33,762 nucleotides of DNA. Origin: Bacteroidales bacterium (GTDB taxonomy: Bacteria > Bacteroidota > Bacteroidia > Bacteroidales > UBA12170). Shown piece by piece: positions 17,174 through 24,308 of this stretch. The translations under genes were made by a program, and so were the position numbers. The DNA lies in contig JADGDY010000039.1 of NCBI GenBank assembly GCA_016744655.1, positions 1-33,762 of the forward strand, in the 5' to 3' direction. Positions within the stretch are counted from its first letter, which is position 1. Every line of letters begins with the position of its first letter. Below the pieces are notes generated by a model, which worked only from the letters and a program-made list of their open reading frames with translations, had not been told where the DNA came from and did not search any database.

Positions 17174-17225
17174 GCACGGAAAACATACTGAGGCACTGCT
17201 CAGCAGAATTTTTCGCACTAGTGGG
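17174..17225. repeat. REP-like palindrome, copy D
   Basis: Nearly the same as copy C at 3883: GCACGGAAAACATACTGAGG at the left, CTCAGCAGAA in the inner stem and TTTCGCACTAGTGGG at the right. The two are over 13 kb apart, flanking the Rhs operon on both sides. Confidence 0.72.
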
Positions 17226-17232
17226 TAAACCT

Positions 17233-17385
17233 AAGCCATTTATAGAAAATATGAAGGTTGCTCAAACAGAAGGACATGTTTCAAGAGCTGACAGATAGGA
17301 AATAAAATCTAAAACAGAAAAAATAGTTGTGACTTCTGAAAAATATTTAGAACTCAGAGAGAAGAAAAAACTTCATAAAAATTAA
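17233..17385 (+). pseudogene. Decayed gene end, possibly an antirepressor (BRO-N/DinD-like) C-terminus
   Basis: Reads in one phase for 51 codons with one internal TAG: KVAQTEGHVSRADR, stop, EIKSKTEKIVVTSEKYLEL, then a lysine-rich end and TAA. The pattern of a small-residue-rich helix, then E-xx-TGKKVV-like and S-x-NYL segments, resembles the C-terminus of phage antirepressor/BRO-N or DinD-like proteins. The match is from memory and weak. It directly follows REP copy D, so it is likely insertion-related debris. Confidence 0.3.
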
Positions 17386-17469
17386 TAAATCGTTTTGAGT
17401 ATTATTTTCACAATAAACTATACTAAGTTAAAATCAGTAGAGTATTCTAACCAAACAATTTACCTAAAT

Positions 17470-18156
17470 CTATCCAAATTTGCTAATCCGTTCTAATTCT
17501 TGTGATTTCAGAACCTCAACATTTCTCCCATTTGTCGAAATAATACCCTCTTCCTCAAATTGTTTCATTTGTTTCGAAACACTTTCTCTACTAATTCCGA
17601 TCAAATAAGACATTTCATTTCTAGATAAATGCAAACAAAAGCTATCAGATTTATATACTTTCTTTGAGAAATAAAGAAGAGCATCGGCTACCTTTCCATA
17701 TATTTTCTTTTGATGCTGGTTTACAAATCGATGATAGGTGTTTAAACTATCTCTACTCATGGTCTCTAGAATCTTTGAACTAAATTCCCCTTTTTCATAG
17801 AGTAGTTTTTTAAATACTTCCTTATTGAAAAAACATATATCCACATCTGTTAAGGCTTTATATGAACAATGATTGATGCTGTCTCCAAAGAGGGAATGTA
17901 ATCCCAAATATGCTTGTTCATTTATTAATTTGATGATGTATTCGCTATTGCCCGATTCGGTTCTCTGAAATTCTTTCACCAATCCTGATCTTAGATAAAT
18001 GATGTGTGAAGTCAAAGAGCCTTCCGACATAATCATCTCCCCAGCTTTAATACTCACTGCACTACAGGTTGAATTCAAAACTTCCAATTGACTTGGATTT
18101 AAATACAATACAGAGCTGGTCACTTTATCACAGTTTTCACATCCTGGATTCCTCAT
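17470..18156 (-). CDS. Crp/Fnr family transcriptional regulator
   Basis: 228 residues: an N-terminal cyclic-nucleotide-binding-like beta barrel (about 20-140; SIKAGEMIMSEGSLTSHIIY, LRSGLVKEF) and a C-terminal winged helix-turn-helix (about 150-225; LSRNEMSYLIGISRESVSKQ). The recognition helix has ESVSK where Crp and Fnr have E-x-x-x-R, so its DNA site may differ from the other two regulators here. The N-terminus has Cys6-x2-Cys9, and Cys31, Cys97 and Cys108 are further candidates, but the Fnr four-cysteine pattern is not reproduced, so an iron-sulfur cluster cannot be claimed. A 9-bp inverted repeat lies about 40-65 bases upstream, a possible autoregulatory site. A remnant of a close relative lies at 1845-1934. 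Target genes are unknown; the porin and sulfur genes nearby are candidates. Confidence 0.92.
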   Translation of the reverse strand: MRNPGCENCDKVTSSVLYLNPSQLEVLNSTCSAVSIKAGEMIMSEGSLTSHIIYLRSGLVKEFQRTESGNSEYIIKLINEQAYLGLHSLFGDSINHCSYKALTDVDICFFNKEVFKKLLYEKGEFSSKILETMSRDSLNTYHRFVNQHQKKIYGKVADALLYFSKKVYKSDSFCLHLSRNEMSYLIGISRESVSKQMKQFEEEGIISTNGRNVEVLKSQELERISKFG

Positions 18157-18197
18157 TTCGATTAGATTTTCGGATAATTACATAACAAACCAAATAT

Positions 18198-18221
18198 CGA
18201 TATGTATTTTTCTACATATCG
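18198..18221. promoter_or_regulatory. 9-bp inverted repeat upstream of the Crp/Fnr gene, possible operator
   Basis: CGATATGTA (18198-18206) and TACATATCG (18213-18221), spacer 6, perfect. It lies 42-65 bases before the start codon of the regulator at 17470-18156. Confidence 0.45.
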
Positions 18222-18330
18222 GTTTTCAATCGGCAAATTAAAATATATAATTACTCAAATCCTAATAGGTAATCAAATGATTTTTTTTAAATAATGGATG
18301 CTTTTAAAAAGAGAAGATGAATTTTAAAAC

Positions 18331-19023
18331 TTAACCAAATTTACTCACCTGAATCAATTTATCTTTATCTAAAATACTAATGGTTTTTCCATCTAAATCG
18401 ATAATTTTATCGTCTTTAAAGTCCTTTAAAATCCTTGTTGCACTTTCGTTTGACATGGCAGTTAATTCAGCAAGGTCTTTCCTTGACAGATTTACTGTGA
18501 AGGTATCTGACTGATAAACTCTCTTATGAAGACAAAGAATAATATCCGCCATCCGACCATGTAATTGTTTCATGGTTAAACTAAATAGGCGATCAAATGT
18601 AAGAACCTGATTTTGATTAGAATGAATTAGTAATTCATATGCAAATCCAGCATTTCTTTTTGCAATAACCTTAACAGCCTTCATATCGAAAAGACAAGCA
18701 TACACATCTTCTAATGCAGCTACAGAATAATGAAATACACTTTCGGTGGTAACGGATTGAATTCCTAGGATATTATTCGCAGGATTTACACATAATGTTT
18801 GAACATTATCATCCTCTTCTAAATATGATTTTGTTAGGCCTTCTTTTATATAGATAAGATGGTTGGCGAAAGATCCTTGCTTACAAATATTCTCGCCTTT
18901 ATTGTATTTTACCTCTACCCTGTTATCATTTAGTAATTGCTTATCTTCAGCATTTAACTCACCATGAGTAACATGCCCACAAAAAGCTTCTAAACATTCA
19001 TCTGTATTGATTGGTTTGGCCAT
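18331..19023 (-). CDS. Crp/Fnr family transcriptional regulator, paralogue of the one at 22691
   Basis: 230 residues: effector-binding barrel (about 30-145; KYNKGENICKQGSFANHLIY, IKEGLTKSYLEE), dimer helix (LHGRMADIILCLHKRVY) and winged HTH (about 165-225; LSRKDLAELTAMSNESATRI). The recognition helix keeps E-S-A-T-R, the Glu and Arg spacing that reads the GA of TTGAT-type half sites in Fnr/Crp. It is closely related to the divergently placed regulator at 22691-23386: same length, same KQGSFA, HGR-ADIILCL and DGK-ISILD-DKL motifs. N-terminal Cys10 and Cys15 could sense redox or metal, but this is speculative. It lies downstream of the OprO/P-type porin, separated by 433 bases that hold a structured element and an inverted repeat. 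Confidence 0.92.
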   Translation of the reverse strand: MAKPINTDECLEAFCGHVTHGELNAEDKQLLNDNRVEVKYNKGENICKQGSFANHLIYIKEGLTKSYLEEDDNVQTLCVNPANNILGIQSVTTESVFHYSVAALEDVYACLFDMKAVKVIAKRNAGFAYELLIHSNQNQVLTFDRLFSLTMKQLHGRMADIILCLHKRVYQSDTFTVNLSRKDLAELTAMSNESATRILKDFKDDKIIDLDGKTISILDKDKLIQVSKFG

Positions 19024-19083
19024 AACATTTCTTTCATTTCATCTCACTGGGTAAGCGAAATAATTCATACAAGGTAAAGACGT

Positions 19084-19110
19084 CTAGTATAAATTCCCCC
19101 TAAATACTAG
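19084..19110. promoter_or_regulatory. Inverted repeat CTAGTAT-N13-ATACTAG upstream of the Crp/Fnr gene
   Basis: Perfect 7-bp arms at 19084-19090 and 19104-19110, about 60-85 bases before the start codon at 19023. It may be an operator or a leader hairpin. It differs in sequence from the repeat at 18198. Confidence 0.4.
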
Positions 19111-19206
19111 TTCTAATATCCTTGTAAATATAGAAAAACTTAATTGATTTATGAAAAAAAAGCAACAGAAATGCATGTTCTGTTCCAGTTGACACACCTA
19201 TTTTTC

Positions 19207-19318
19207 AGCCCTTAGACAGCTCTAAGAAAATAGAGAAAGGGCTACTACTTAATCTTCAAATAAATAAGATTGATCGCGCTTAATTATGAAGTTATATCTT
19301 ATTAGGTTAGTAGCCCTT
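19207..19318 (-). ncRNA. Structured intergenic element with alternative pairings
   Basis: Three related arms: AGCCCTT at 19207-19213, AAGGGCTACT at 19237-19246 and AGTAGCCCTT at 19309-19318. The middle arm can pair with the outer right arm (10 bp) or with the left arm (7 bp), not both. Inside the long stem, AATCTT/AAGATT gives a further small hairpin. It lies between the porin stop and the next regulator. It could be an attenuator, a small RNA of the 6S kind, or a processed 3' end; the strand is assumed from the genes around it. Confidence 0.35.
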
Positions 19319-19456
19319 AATATTTTTGAATTATCTAATACTTTTTTTGAGAAAGTACTATTTGATCAATTTTATAATTATTCAAAAAACCTTCGAAAAA
19401 TTAAAAATCTGCTTCACTCTTAATTTTTTTTATTGTTGTTTCCTGTTAAATTCAAC

Positions 19457-20554
19457 TTAGAATTTAACCTGTACTTGCATTACAAAGAAATCGTTATCTA
19501 CTTCATGATAATTAGCATCAGTATCACCACTTTCTTCAGAACGATACACATAATTCAACTGTAAACGAGTCCACTCATTAAAGAAGTAATTAACACCGAA
19601 AGTAAGATCATTTTGTTTATTGTAATCAGCTTCTGTGTCAGGATCATAACTTTCGAATTTAACGATAGGTTGTAGGTTCCAAGGAGTCATATAACCAACT
19701 AAAGCCATATATCCGTTTCTCTTAGAATCTCCTTCAACAAGTGTTGGCTCTTCACCACAACCACCTCCTACCCAAGAGGATCCTTTGTCGCTGCCATCAA
19801 TATATTCCGCTTGGAATAACACGTTATATTTATCAAAAGATACATCTACTCCCCAACGAGACTTCTCATTTGGCACAGCATCATCTTCTGCATCTGTCGC
19901 TAACTCTTTTCCAAATTTATAAGAACCACCAACACTAATCCCTTCTACAGGAGTGATAATTAATCTACCAGTAAAGTCTTTAAATTTATCTGAGTCAAAT
20001 TTGTTTAAACCAGTTCCATTTGTAATAGCAAGACGGTATTGTATTAAGTCTTTTATAGGAAATAATTCTCCTGTAGAACCTAAAAACATAATACCTAAAT
20101 CGCGAAATGGGCTCGCTAATTCATTAACAACTCTAGATCGGTTAACTGTATGCAACGATTGGCAAGGAGTAGTTAATTCCAATCCAAATGGAGTTTTAAA
20201 TTGCCCCATAGAAACAGTCAAGTAAGGATCGAATCTTTTATATGAGATAAAAGCATCTAAAAGATAAGGGCCGCCTAGTGTAGGACTAAGTTCTGCCATT
20301 ACATAATACGAGAAGTCGTAAGGGATATTTCCAACTACACCAAGTCTGGCTCTGTTGAAATAAAAACTATTTGTTGAATTTAGTCCATGTAGAGGAGCTA
20401 CATCATCACCTAAAAATTGATATTCAAATTGTGGTTGAATATAACCTACCACTTTTACTCCATCTTCACTATCACCACCCATACATCCTTGTGCAAAAGA
20501 CAAAGAAGGAAGCATAACTGCTAAAGCTAAGATTGCTATATAAAATTTCTTCAT
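19457..20554 (-). CDS. Outer membrane porin of the OprO/OprP (phosphate-selective porin) family
   Basis: 365 residues with a signal peptide (cleavage near LSFAQ, residue 22). The body is a beta barrel: alternating strands such as VVGYIQPQFEYQF, FYFNRARLGVVGNIPYDFSYY, MGQFKTPFGLELTT, FLGSTGELFPIKDLIQYRLA and LTFGVNYFFNEWTRLQLNYVY, ending on the aromatic-type strand FFVMQVQVKF. The GQFKTPFG and SFYFNRARLG motifs are those of the OprO/P Pfam family, whose members pass phosphate, polyphosphate or other anions. Here the neighbourhood of rhodaneses and a tetrathionate-reductase-type cytochrome suggests uptake of a sulfur oxyanion (inference). It follows the four-domain rhodanese gene by 74 bases with a hairpin between, so the two may share a transcript. 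Confidence 0.9.
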   Translation of the reverse strand: MKKFYIAILALAVMLPSLSFAQGCMGGDSEDGVKVVGYIQPQFEYQFLGDDVAPLHGLNSTNSFYFNRARLGVVGNIPYDFSYYVMAELSPTLGGPYLLDAFISYKRFDPYLTVSMGQFKTPFGLELTTPCQSLHTVNRSRVVNELASPFRDLGIMFLGSTGELFPIKDLIQYRLAITNGTGLNKFDSDKFKDFTGRLIITPVEGISVGGSYKFGKELATDAEDDAVPNEKSRWGVDVSFDKYNVLFQAEYIDGSDKGSSWVGGGCGEEPTLVEGDSKRNGYMALVGYMTPWNLQPIVKFESYDPDTEADYNKQNDLTFGVNYFFNEWTRLQLNYVYRSEESGDTDANYHEVDNDFFVMQVQVKF

Positions 20555-20588
20555 TTTCGTATTTTTTATGATTTGAAATAATATGATT

Positions 20589-20617
20589 TAGAAGGGAGTT
20601 CGAGGATCTCCCTTCTA
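20589..20617 (-). terminator. Intercistronic hairpin after the four-domain rhodanese gene
   Basis: Perfect 10-bp stem TAGAAGGGAG / CTCCCTTCTA with a 9-base loop, 12 bases after the stop codon. No T-run follows, so it may be a weak terminator or an mRNA-stabilising hairpin that sets different levels of rhodanese and porin. Confidence 0.45.
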
Positions 20618-20628
20618 AAAATTATTCT

Positions 20629-22491
20629 TTATTTAGTTACTAAAGGAAAATCCATTGTTTCAGCACTTGAGAATTTATGAGACTCTAAGTTGTCATAAAT
20701 CATTCCATTTGTTCCGAATAATAAGCTCTTGCTATCGTAACCTAAAACCTTAAGGTAAGCAGTTAACATAGAAGATGTTTGTCCAGTCCAGCAATAAGAA
20801 ACTACTGCAGCATTTGGATTTAAGAATTGATATTCGTCACCTGCTAATGTTAGAGGCTTTACTCTACGTGCTCCAGTAATATTGCCATAATGTTCAACAT
20901 CTGCTACATCCCAGAAATTATTGATGAAATAATTAGTTGGTGTGGCCAATACATCTGCATTAGTTACTTTATTCATTCCACCTAGCAATACTTGAACCTG
21001 ATTTGCAAGGATAGCAGCACCATCAGTTAAATCTGTATCAATCAAAGGATCTCCATAATTAACATTCTCTACAATAGCACCCGGTGCAGCTGTCCAACTT
21101 TCACTTTCAGTACCAGCATTACCAATGTTATTTGCCCAAGAAGCAGAAGTAGCAGCATTCCAAGAGCTCATTCCCCATTTCATTAATTTAGCATCAGGAT
21201 ATCCACTTAAACGAAGTGCCATAACAGCATGTCCAGCAGTTTGTCCTGTGTAACAAGCTATAACAATAGTTTTACCATCAGCACCCTCAGCAGCAGTTAA
21301 TACATCTGCTAAAGTAGCATTTACAGCTGTTTCAATGTGACCTGTACTATAATCAGCTTCATTTCTGATATCAATGATATAATAGTCATTGGCAGCATCT
21401 GCATCTGTCATTTTTTCATTTACATCAGTAGAAGTTGTAATCCAACCTGAAGCTAAAACATCAGTAACATCCATTGAATTATCTATTAAATATTGTTTTA
21501 AAACAGGAAAACCATTAGTAACAGGATCAGATGTTTCTAATTCATATCCCATAATAGCAGCATCAGTATATTTGTGTGACTCTAGATTATCATAAATCAT
21601 TCCATTGGTTCCGAATAACAAACTCTTACTATCATACCCTAAAACTTTCAAATAAGCAGTAACCATAGAAGAAGTTTGTCCTGTCCAACAATAAGTAACA
21701 ACAGGCTGACTAGCATCTAAGTTTAAATATTCGCCATCAGCTAGTGTCAAAGGATTGATTCTATATGCACCTGCAACATGACCATAATGATTTACATCAT
21801 CAAGTGCCCAATAGTTATTTACAAAATAACTGCTTGGAGATGCTAACAGCTCAGAATTTGCTACCTTATTCATTCCACCAGATAATAAAGCAGAAACTCT
21901 CTCAGCTAAAATACCAGCTCCATCATCAGCACTAGTTGTAAGTGTAGGTACAGAAAATGTAGTGTTTGGTGTAATAGAAGCAGGAAGTGTCCAACTTGAA
22001 TTTCCTATAGCAGAAGAACCTGTATTATTTTGCCAAGAACCAGCAGTTGCAGCATTCCAAGAACTCATACCCCATTTTAACACCTTAGCATCAGCATATC
22101 CACTTAACCTCATTGCCATTACAGCATGTCCTGCAGTCTGACCTGTGTAACAAGCAACAATAATAGGTTTACCATTGGCATTTGCTGCCTCAGTAAGAAT
22201 ACCACCTAACGTTGCATTTACAGCACCAGGAATATGACCAGCAGCAAAATCATCTGCGTTTCTGATGTCAATAATATGATAAGTAGATAATTCTGGATAA
22301 ATTACATCCGCAGTTGTAATCCATGAACCTAGCATATCTGGCAAGTCCATTCCATTGTTTACCAAATATTCTTTTAAAACTTCAAAATTGTTTGTTGCCG
22401 GTACTGGAGCCGGCTCATCCTTTTTACATCCGCTTAATAAAATAATCGCGACCATTCCTATTAACAAGGATAACTTCATTAAATTTTTCAT
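20629..22491 (-). CDS. Exported lipoprotein with four rhodanese domains
   Basis: 620 residues with lipobox LLSGC (lipid on Cys22). The protein is an internal tandem duplication of a unit of about 299 residues, each with two rhodanese domains. Active-site loops keep their cysteine in all four: CYTGQTAGH at Cys114 and Cys413, and CWTGQTSS at Cys268 and Cys567. Other rhodanese marks are YHIIDIRNADDFAAGHIPGA and YYIIDIRNEADYSTGHIETA, each about 40 residues before the first cysteine of a unit. Rhodaneses move sulfane sulfur between thiosulfate, polysulfide or persulfides and thiol acceptors. Four intact sites in one envelope protein are unusual; usually one domain of a pair is inactive. It is divergent from a Crp/Fnr regulator with an FNR-type box between them, and precedes an anion-porin gene. 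A periplasmic or surface sulfur-relay or storage role is inferred. Confidence 0.93.
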   Translation of the reverse strand: MKNLMKLSLLIGMVAIILLSGCKKDEPAPVPATNNFEVLKEYLVNNGMDLPDMLGSWITTADVIYPELSTYHIIDIRNADDFAAGHIPGAVNATLGGILTEAANANGKPIIVACYTGQTAGHAVMAMRLSGYADAKVLKWGMSSWNAATAGSWQNNTGSSAIGNSSWTLPASITPNTTFSVPTLTTSADDGAGILAERVSALLSGGMNKVANSELLASPSSYFVNNYWALDDVNHYGHVAGAYRINPLTLADGEYLNLDASQPVVTYCWTGQTSSMVTAYLKVLGYDSKSLLFGTNGMIYDNLESHKYTDAAIMGYELETSDPVTNGFPVLKQYLIDNSMDVTDVLASGWITTSTDVNEKMTDADAANDYYIIDIRNEADYSTGHIETAVNATLADVLTAAEGADGKTIVIACYTGQTAGHAVMALRLSGYPDAKLMKWGMSSWNAATSASWANNIGNAGTESESWTAAPGAIVENVNYGDPLIDTDLTDGAAILANQVQVLLGGMNKVTNADVLATPTNYFINNFWDVADVEHYGNITGARRVKPLTLAGDEYQFLNPNAAVVSYCWTGQTSSMLTAYLKVLGYDSKSLLFGTNGMIYDNLESHKFSSAETMDFPLVTK

Positions 22492-22516
22492 AAGTAAATT
22501 CTTTTTGTTTATGTTA

Positions 22517-22524
22517 CAAATCTA
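22517..22524 (-). promoter_or_regulatory. Promoter -7 box of the four-domain rhodanese gene
   Basis: The minus strand reads TAGATTTG (TAnnTTTG), 25 bases before the start codon. The FNR-type box at 22602 would lie about 100 bases upstream of the resulting start. Confidence 0.45.
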
Positions 22525-22601
22525 TCTTTTGTTATTATGTTAACAGAGATATTGCTCTGGTAATTCCTTATGAAAAAACAAAATATTTCCGCGTTAAAAA
22601 A

Positions 22602-22615
22602 CTGATCTATATCAA
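22602..22615. promoter_or_regulatory. FNR/Crp-type box CTGATCTATATCAA between divergent genes
   Basis: Differs from the consensus TTGAT-N4-ATCAA in one base. It lies about 62 bases upstream of the start predicted for the regulator gene at 22691, the classic activator position, and within the divergent interval shared with the rhodanese gene. Confidence 0.55.
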
Positions 22616-22656
22616 GTTTTTATCTGTAAGAAAACACTTTAGCCTTATTTTTTTAT

Positions 22657-22664
22657 TATCTTTG
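22657..22664 (+). promoter_or_regulatory. Promoter -7 box of the Crp/Fnr gene at 22691
   Basis: TATCTTTG (TAnnTTTG), 26 bases before the ATG. Confidence 0.5.
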
Positions 22665-22690
22665 CTACTGTTAAATAAAACCTATTAGTC

Positions 22691-23386
22691 ATGCACAATG
22701 CCACAACCGCCCCTAGCTGTATCGTAAACTCAACCCACTTCGATTGTTTTGAACACCTAACAAAAGAAGAGGCCGAATTACTTGAAACTAACAAAAGAGA
22801 CGTAAAATTTAAAAAGGGAGAAATGATAGCTAAGCAAGGATCATTTGCTTCGCATGTCGTTTTTTTAAAGGAAGGCTTGGTGAAAGTTTATTTAGAAGGG
22901 AATCAAAAAGATCTTATTCTTAAAATTGTCCCAGACAATCATTTTTTGAGTCTTTCCTCTGTTTTTGATGGAAACAATACCTTTATATATAGTGTATCCA
23001 CTTATATGGATTCTACTGCTACTTTAATTAGTATTGATATTTTCAAACAATTGGTAAGAAACAATGCCAAGTTTGCCCATCAAATTATTAATGTACTAAA
23101 TACAAATACAGCTCAAATTTATGGCCGGTTCTATTGCTTGTCAAGAAAGCAATCACACGGAAGAGTTGCTGATATCATTTTATGCCTATCTGAAAATGTA
23201 TTTAATACAAAAAAGTTCAAACTGAATATTAGCAGAAACGACTTAGCTGATTTAACTGGGCTCTCATCGGAAAGTGTAAATAGAATTTTCAAAGAATTCA
23301 AAGAAGATAAATTAATTGATATTGATGGGAAATCAATTTCTGTTCTTGATTTTGACAAACTCCAAGAGATTAGTACTTACGGGTAA
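22691..23386 (+). CDS. Crp/Fnr family transcriptional regulator, likely local anaerobic/sulfur regulator
   Basis: 231 residues: effector barrel (about 35-150; KFKKGEMIAKQGSFASHVVF, LKEGLVKVYLEG), dimerisation helix (HGRVADIILCLSENVF) and winged HTH (about 170-228; ISRNDLADLTGLSSESVNRI). The recognition helix has E-S-V-N-R, matching the E...R pair of Fnr that contacts TTGAT half sites. N-terminal Cys10 and Cys19 are present, but not the four-cysteine cluster of Fnr. It is paralogous to the regulator at 18331-19023. It is transcribed away from the four-domain rhodanese gene and toward the octahaem cytochrome operon 0.9 kb downstream. FNR-type boxes are found in front of both, so it is the most obvious candidate for their regulator; Bacteroidota relatives respond to oxygen, nitric oxide or haem, and the signal here is unknown. 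Confidence 0.92.
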   Translation: MHNATTAPSCIVNSTHFDCFEHLTKEEAELLETNKRDVKFKKGEMIAKQGSFASHVVFLKEGLVKVYLEGNQKDLILKIVPDNHFLSLSSVFDGNNTFIYSVSTYMDSTATLISIDIFKQLVRNNAKFAHQIINVLNTNTAQIYGRFYCLSRKQSHGRVADIILCLSENVFNTKKFKLNISRNDLADLTGLSSESVNRIFKEFKEDKLIDIDGKSISVLDFDKLQEISTYG

Positions 23387-23504
23387 AATAGACCGATATC
23401 ATTTCTTCTCTTAAAACACAAATCATATATTTACCTTTTAAGAAATTTTGCATCTCTATATATTAAGGAGTATGTACAAAGTGAACGCACACTTTATTTT
23501 TTTC

Positions 23505-23534
23505 CGCAGATTATCGCAAATTAACACGAATTAG
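23505..23534. repeat. Three tandem 10-mers of the CGCAGATTAT type
   Basis: CGCAGATTAT, CGCAAATTAA and CACGAATTAG in direct succession, each differing in 2-4 bases. Similar short 10-bp tandem arrays are scattered in many Bacteroidota genomes. Confidence 0.5.
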
Positions 23535-23783
23535 AAACAATGATCAGCTTTGCTCACCTTTGTTTAAAAAATATCTATGGAAATTACTTTCAGTGAGCTC
23601 GTTTTGCTTCGGTTAGCGGAACCTGGGGATAGAATTTCTTTTTATTAAAATACATGCCGATTTCTAATACCTTTTAAATATCCGTATGATGGATAAATAA
23701 ATTGAAATAAGCAAAGCGATTCATTCACACCATAGAATATAATAAGAAGTGAATAATTATATTTTTCTTAATTGAGAAATAAA

Positions 23784-23878
23784 TTCTTTGTATAGCTATA
23801 GCTACGGAAATTATTTCTTTTGAAAAGCAAGAGAAATAGAACCGATTTATATCAATCAATATGGTATTTAAATGGTAT
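23784..23878 (+). repeat. 95-bp interspersed repeat, copy 1
   Basis: Matches the reverse complement of 33668-33762 with six mismatches over 95 bases. It contains the palindrome AGCTATAGCT between GAAATAAATT and AATTATTTC arms, so it can fold as a hairpin. Confidence 0.8.
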
Positions 23879-24187
23879 AAACATAAACTCAAAGTGGAAG
23901 TTTGCCCTAAGAGTATATACCGATAATTTAAAACTTAATGTAGAAATCTTTGTACAATAATATTCTTCTGACCTTAATAAAAAGACAAGTCAAATTTCTA
24001 CTTCTACTTTTTAGATTTTTTCTTTCAAATTTTTAAAATAGAATTGGACAACCCCTTCTTTTGTTTAATTATTCTTAATAACTATCCTTAAGCACTTAAT
24101 TACTGTGAATTATATAACAGAAAATATTTTTTCACCTCCTCTTTTCATTTTCAAATGCTTATAAAAAATATAATAACATTATTTTTC

Positions 24188-24222
24188 TTGATATAAATCA
24201 AGTTTTATTTGATATAATCCAA
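24188..24222. promoter_or_regulatory. Two FNR-type boxes upstream of the octahaem cytochrome gene
   Basis: TTGATATAAATCAA at 24188-24201 is a perfect TTGAT-N4-ATCAA site. TTGATATAATCCAA at 24209-24222 is a second, imperfect one, 21 bases or two helical turns further on, so both lie on the same face of the DNA. They lie about 95 and 75 bases before the start expected from the TAAATTTG box. Confidence 0.65.
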
Positions 24223-24276
24223 GTTTTTAAGTCAAAAATGCCGATGGGATAATTAGGAAGTCGCTTATTGCTTTTC

Positions 24277-24284
24277 TAAATTTG
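24277..24284 (+). promoter_or_regulatory. Promoter -7 box of the octahaem cytochrome operon
   Basis: TAAATTTG (TAnnTTTG), 24 bases before the ATG. No clear -33 element, as expected if an activator is needed. Confidence 0.45.
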
Positions 24285-24308
24285 TTGTGAATATAATAAC
24301 AAAAAAGT

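Larger units (their letters stand above)
23387..24187. other. Long intergenic region without a recognised gene
   Basis: No convincing coding frame or RNA gene was found. It holds a short tandem repeat (23505-23534), one copy of the 95-bp interspersed repeat (23784-23878) and otherwise AT-rich DNA. Regulatory sites of the cytochrome operon begin at 24188. Confidence 0.5.

Noticed and set aside
23505-23534. Short tandem 10-mers taken as a CRISPR or origin iteron array
   Set aside because: Only three imperfect units without spacers and no replication gene nearby.
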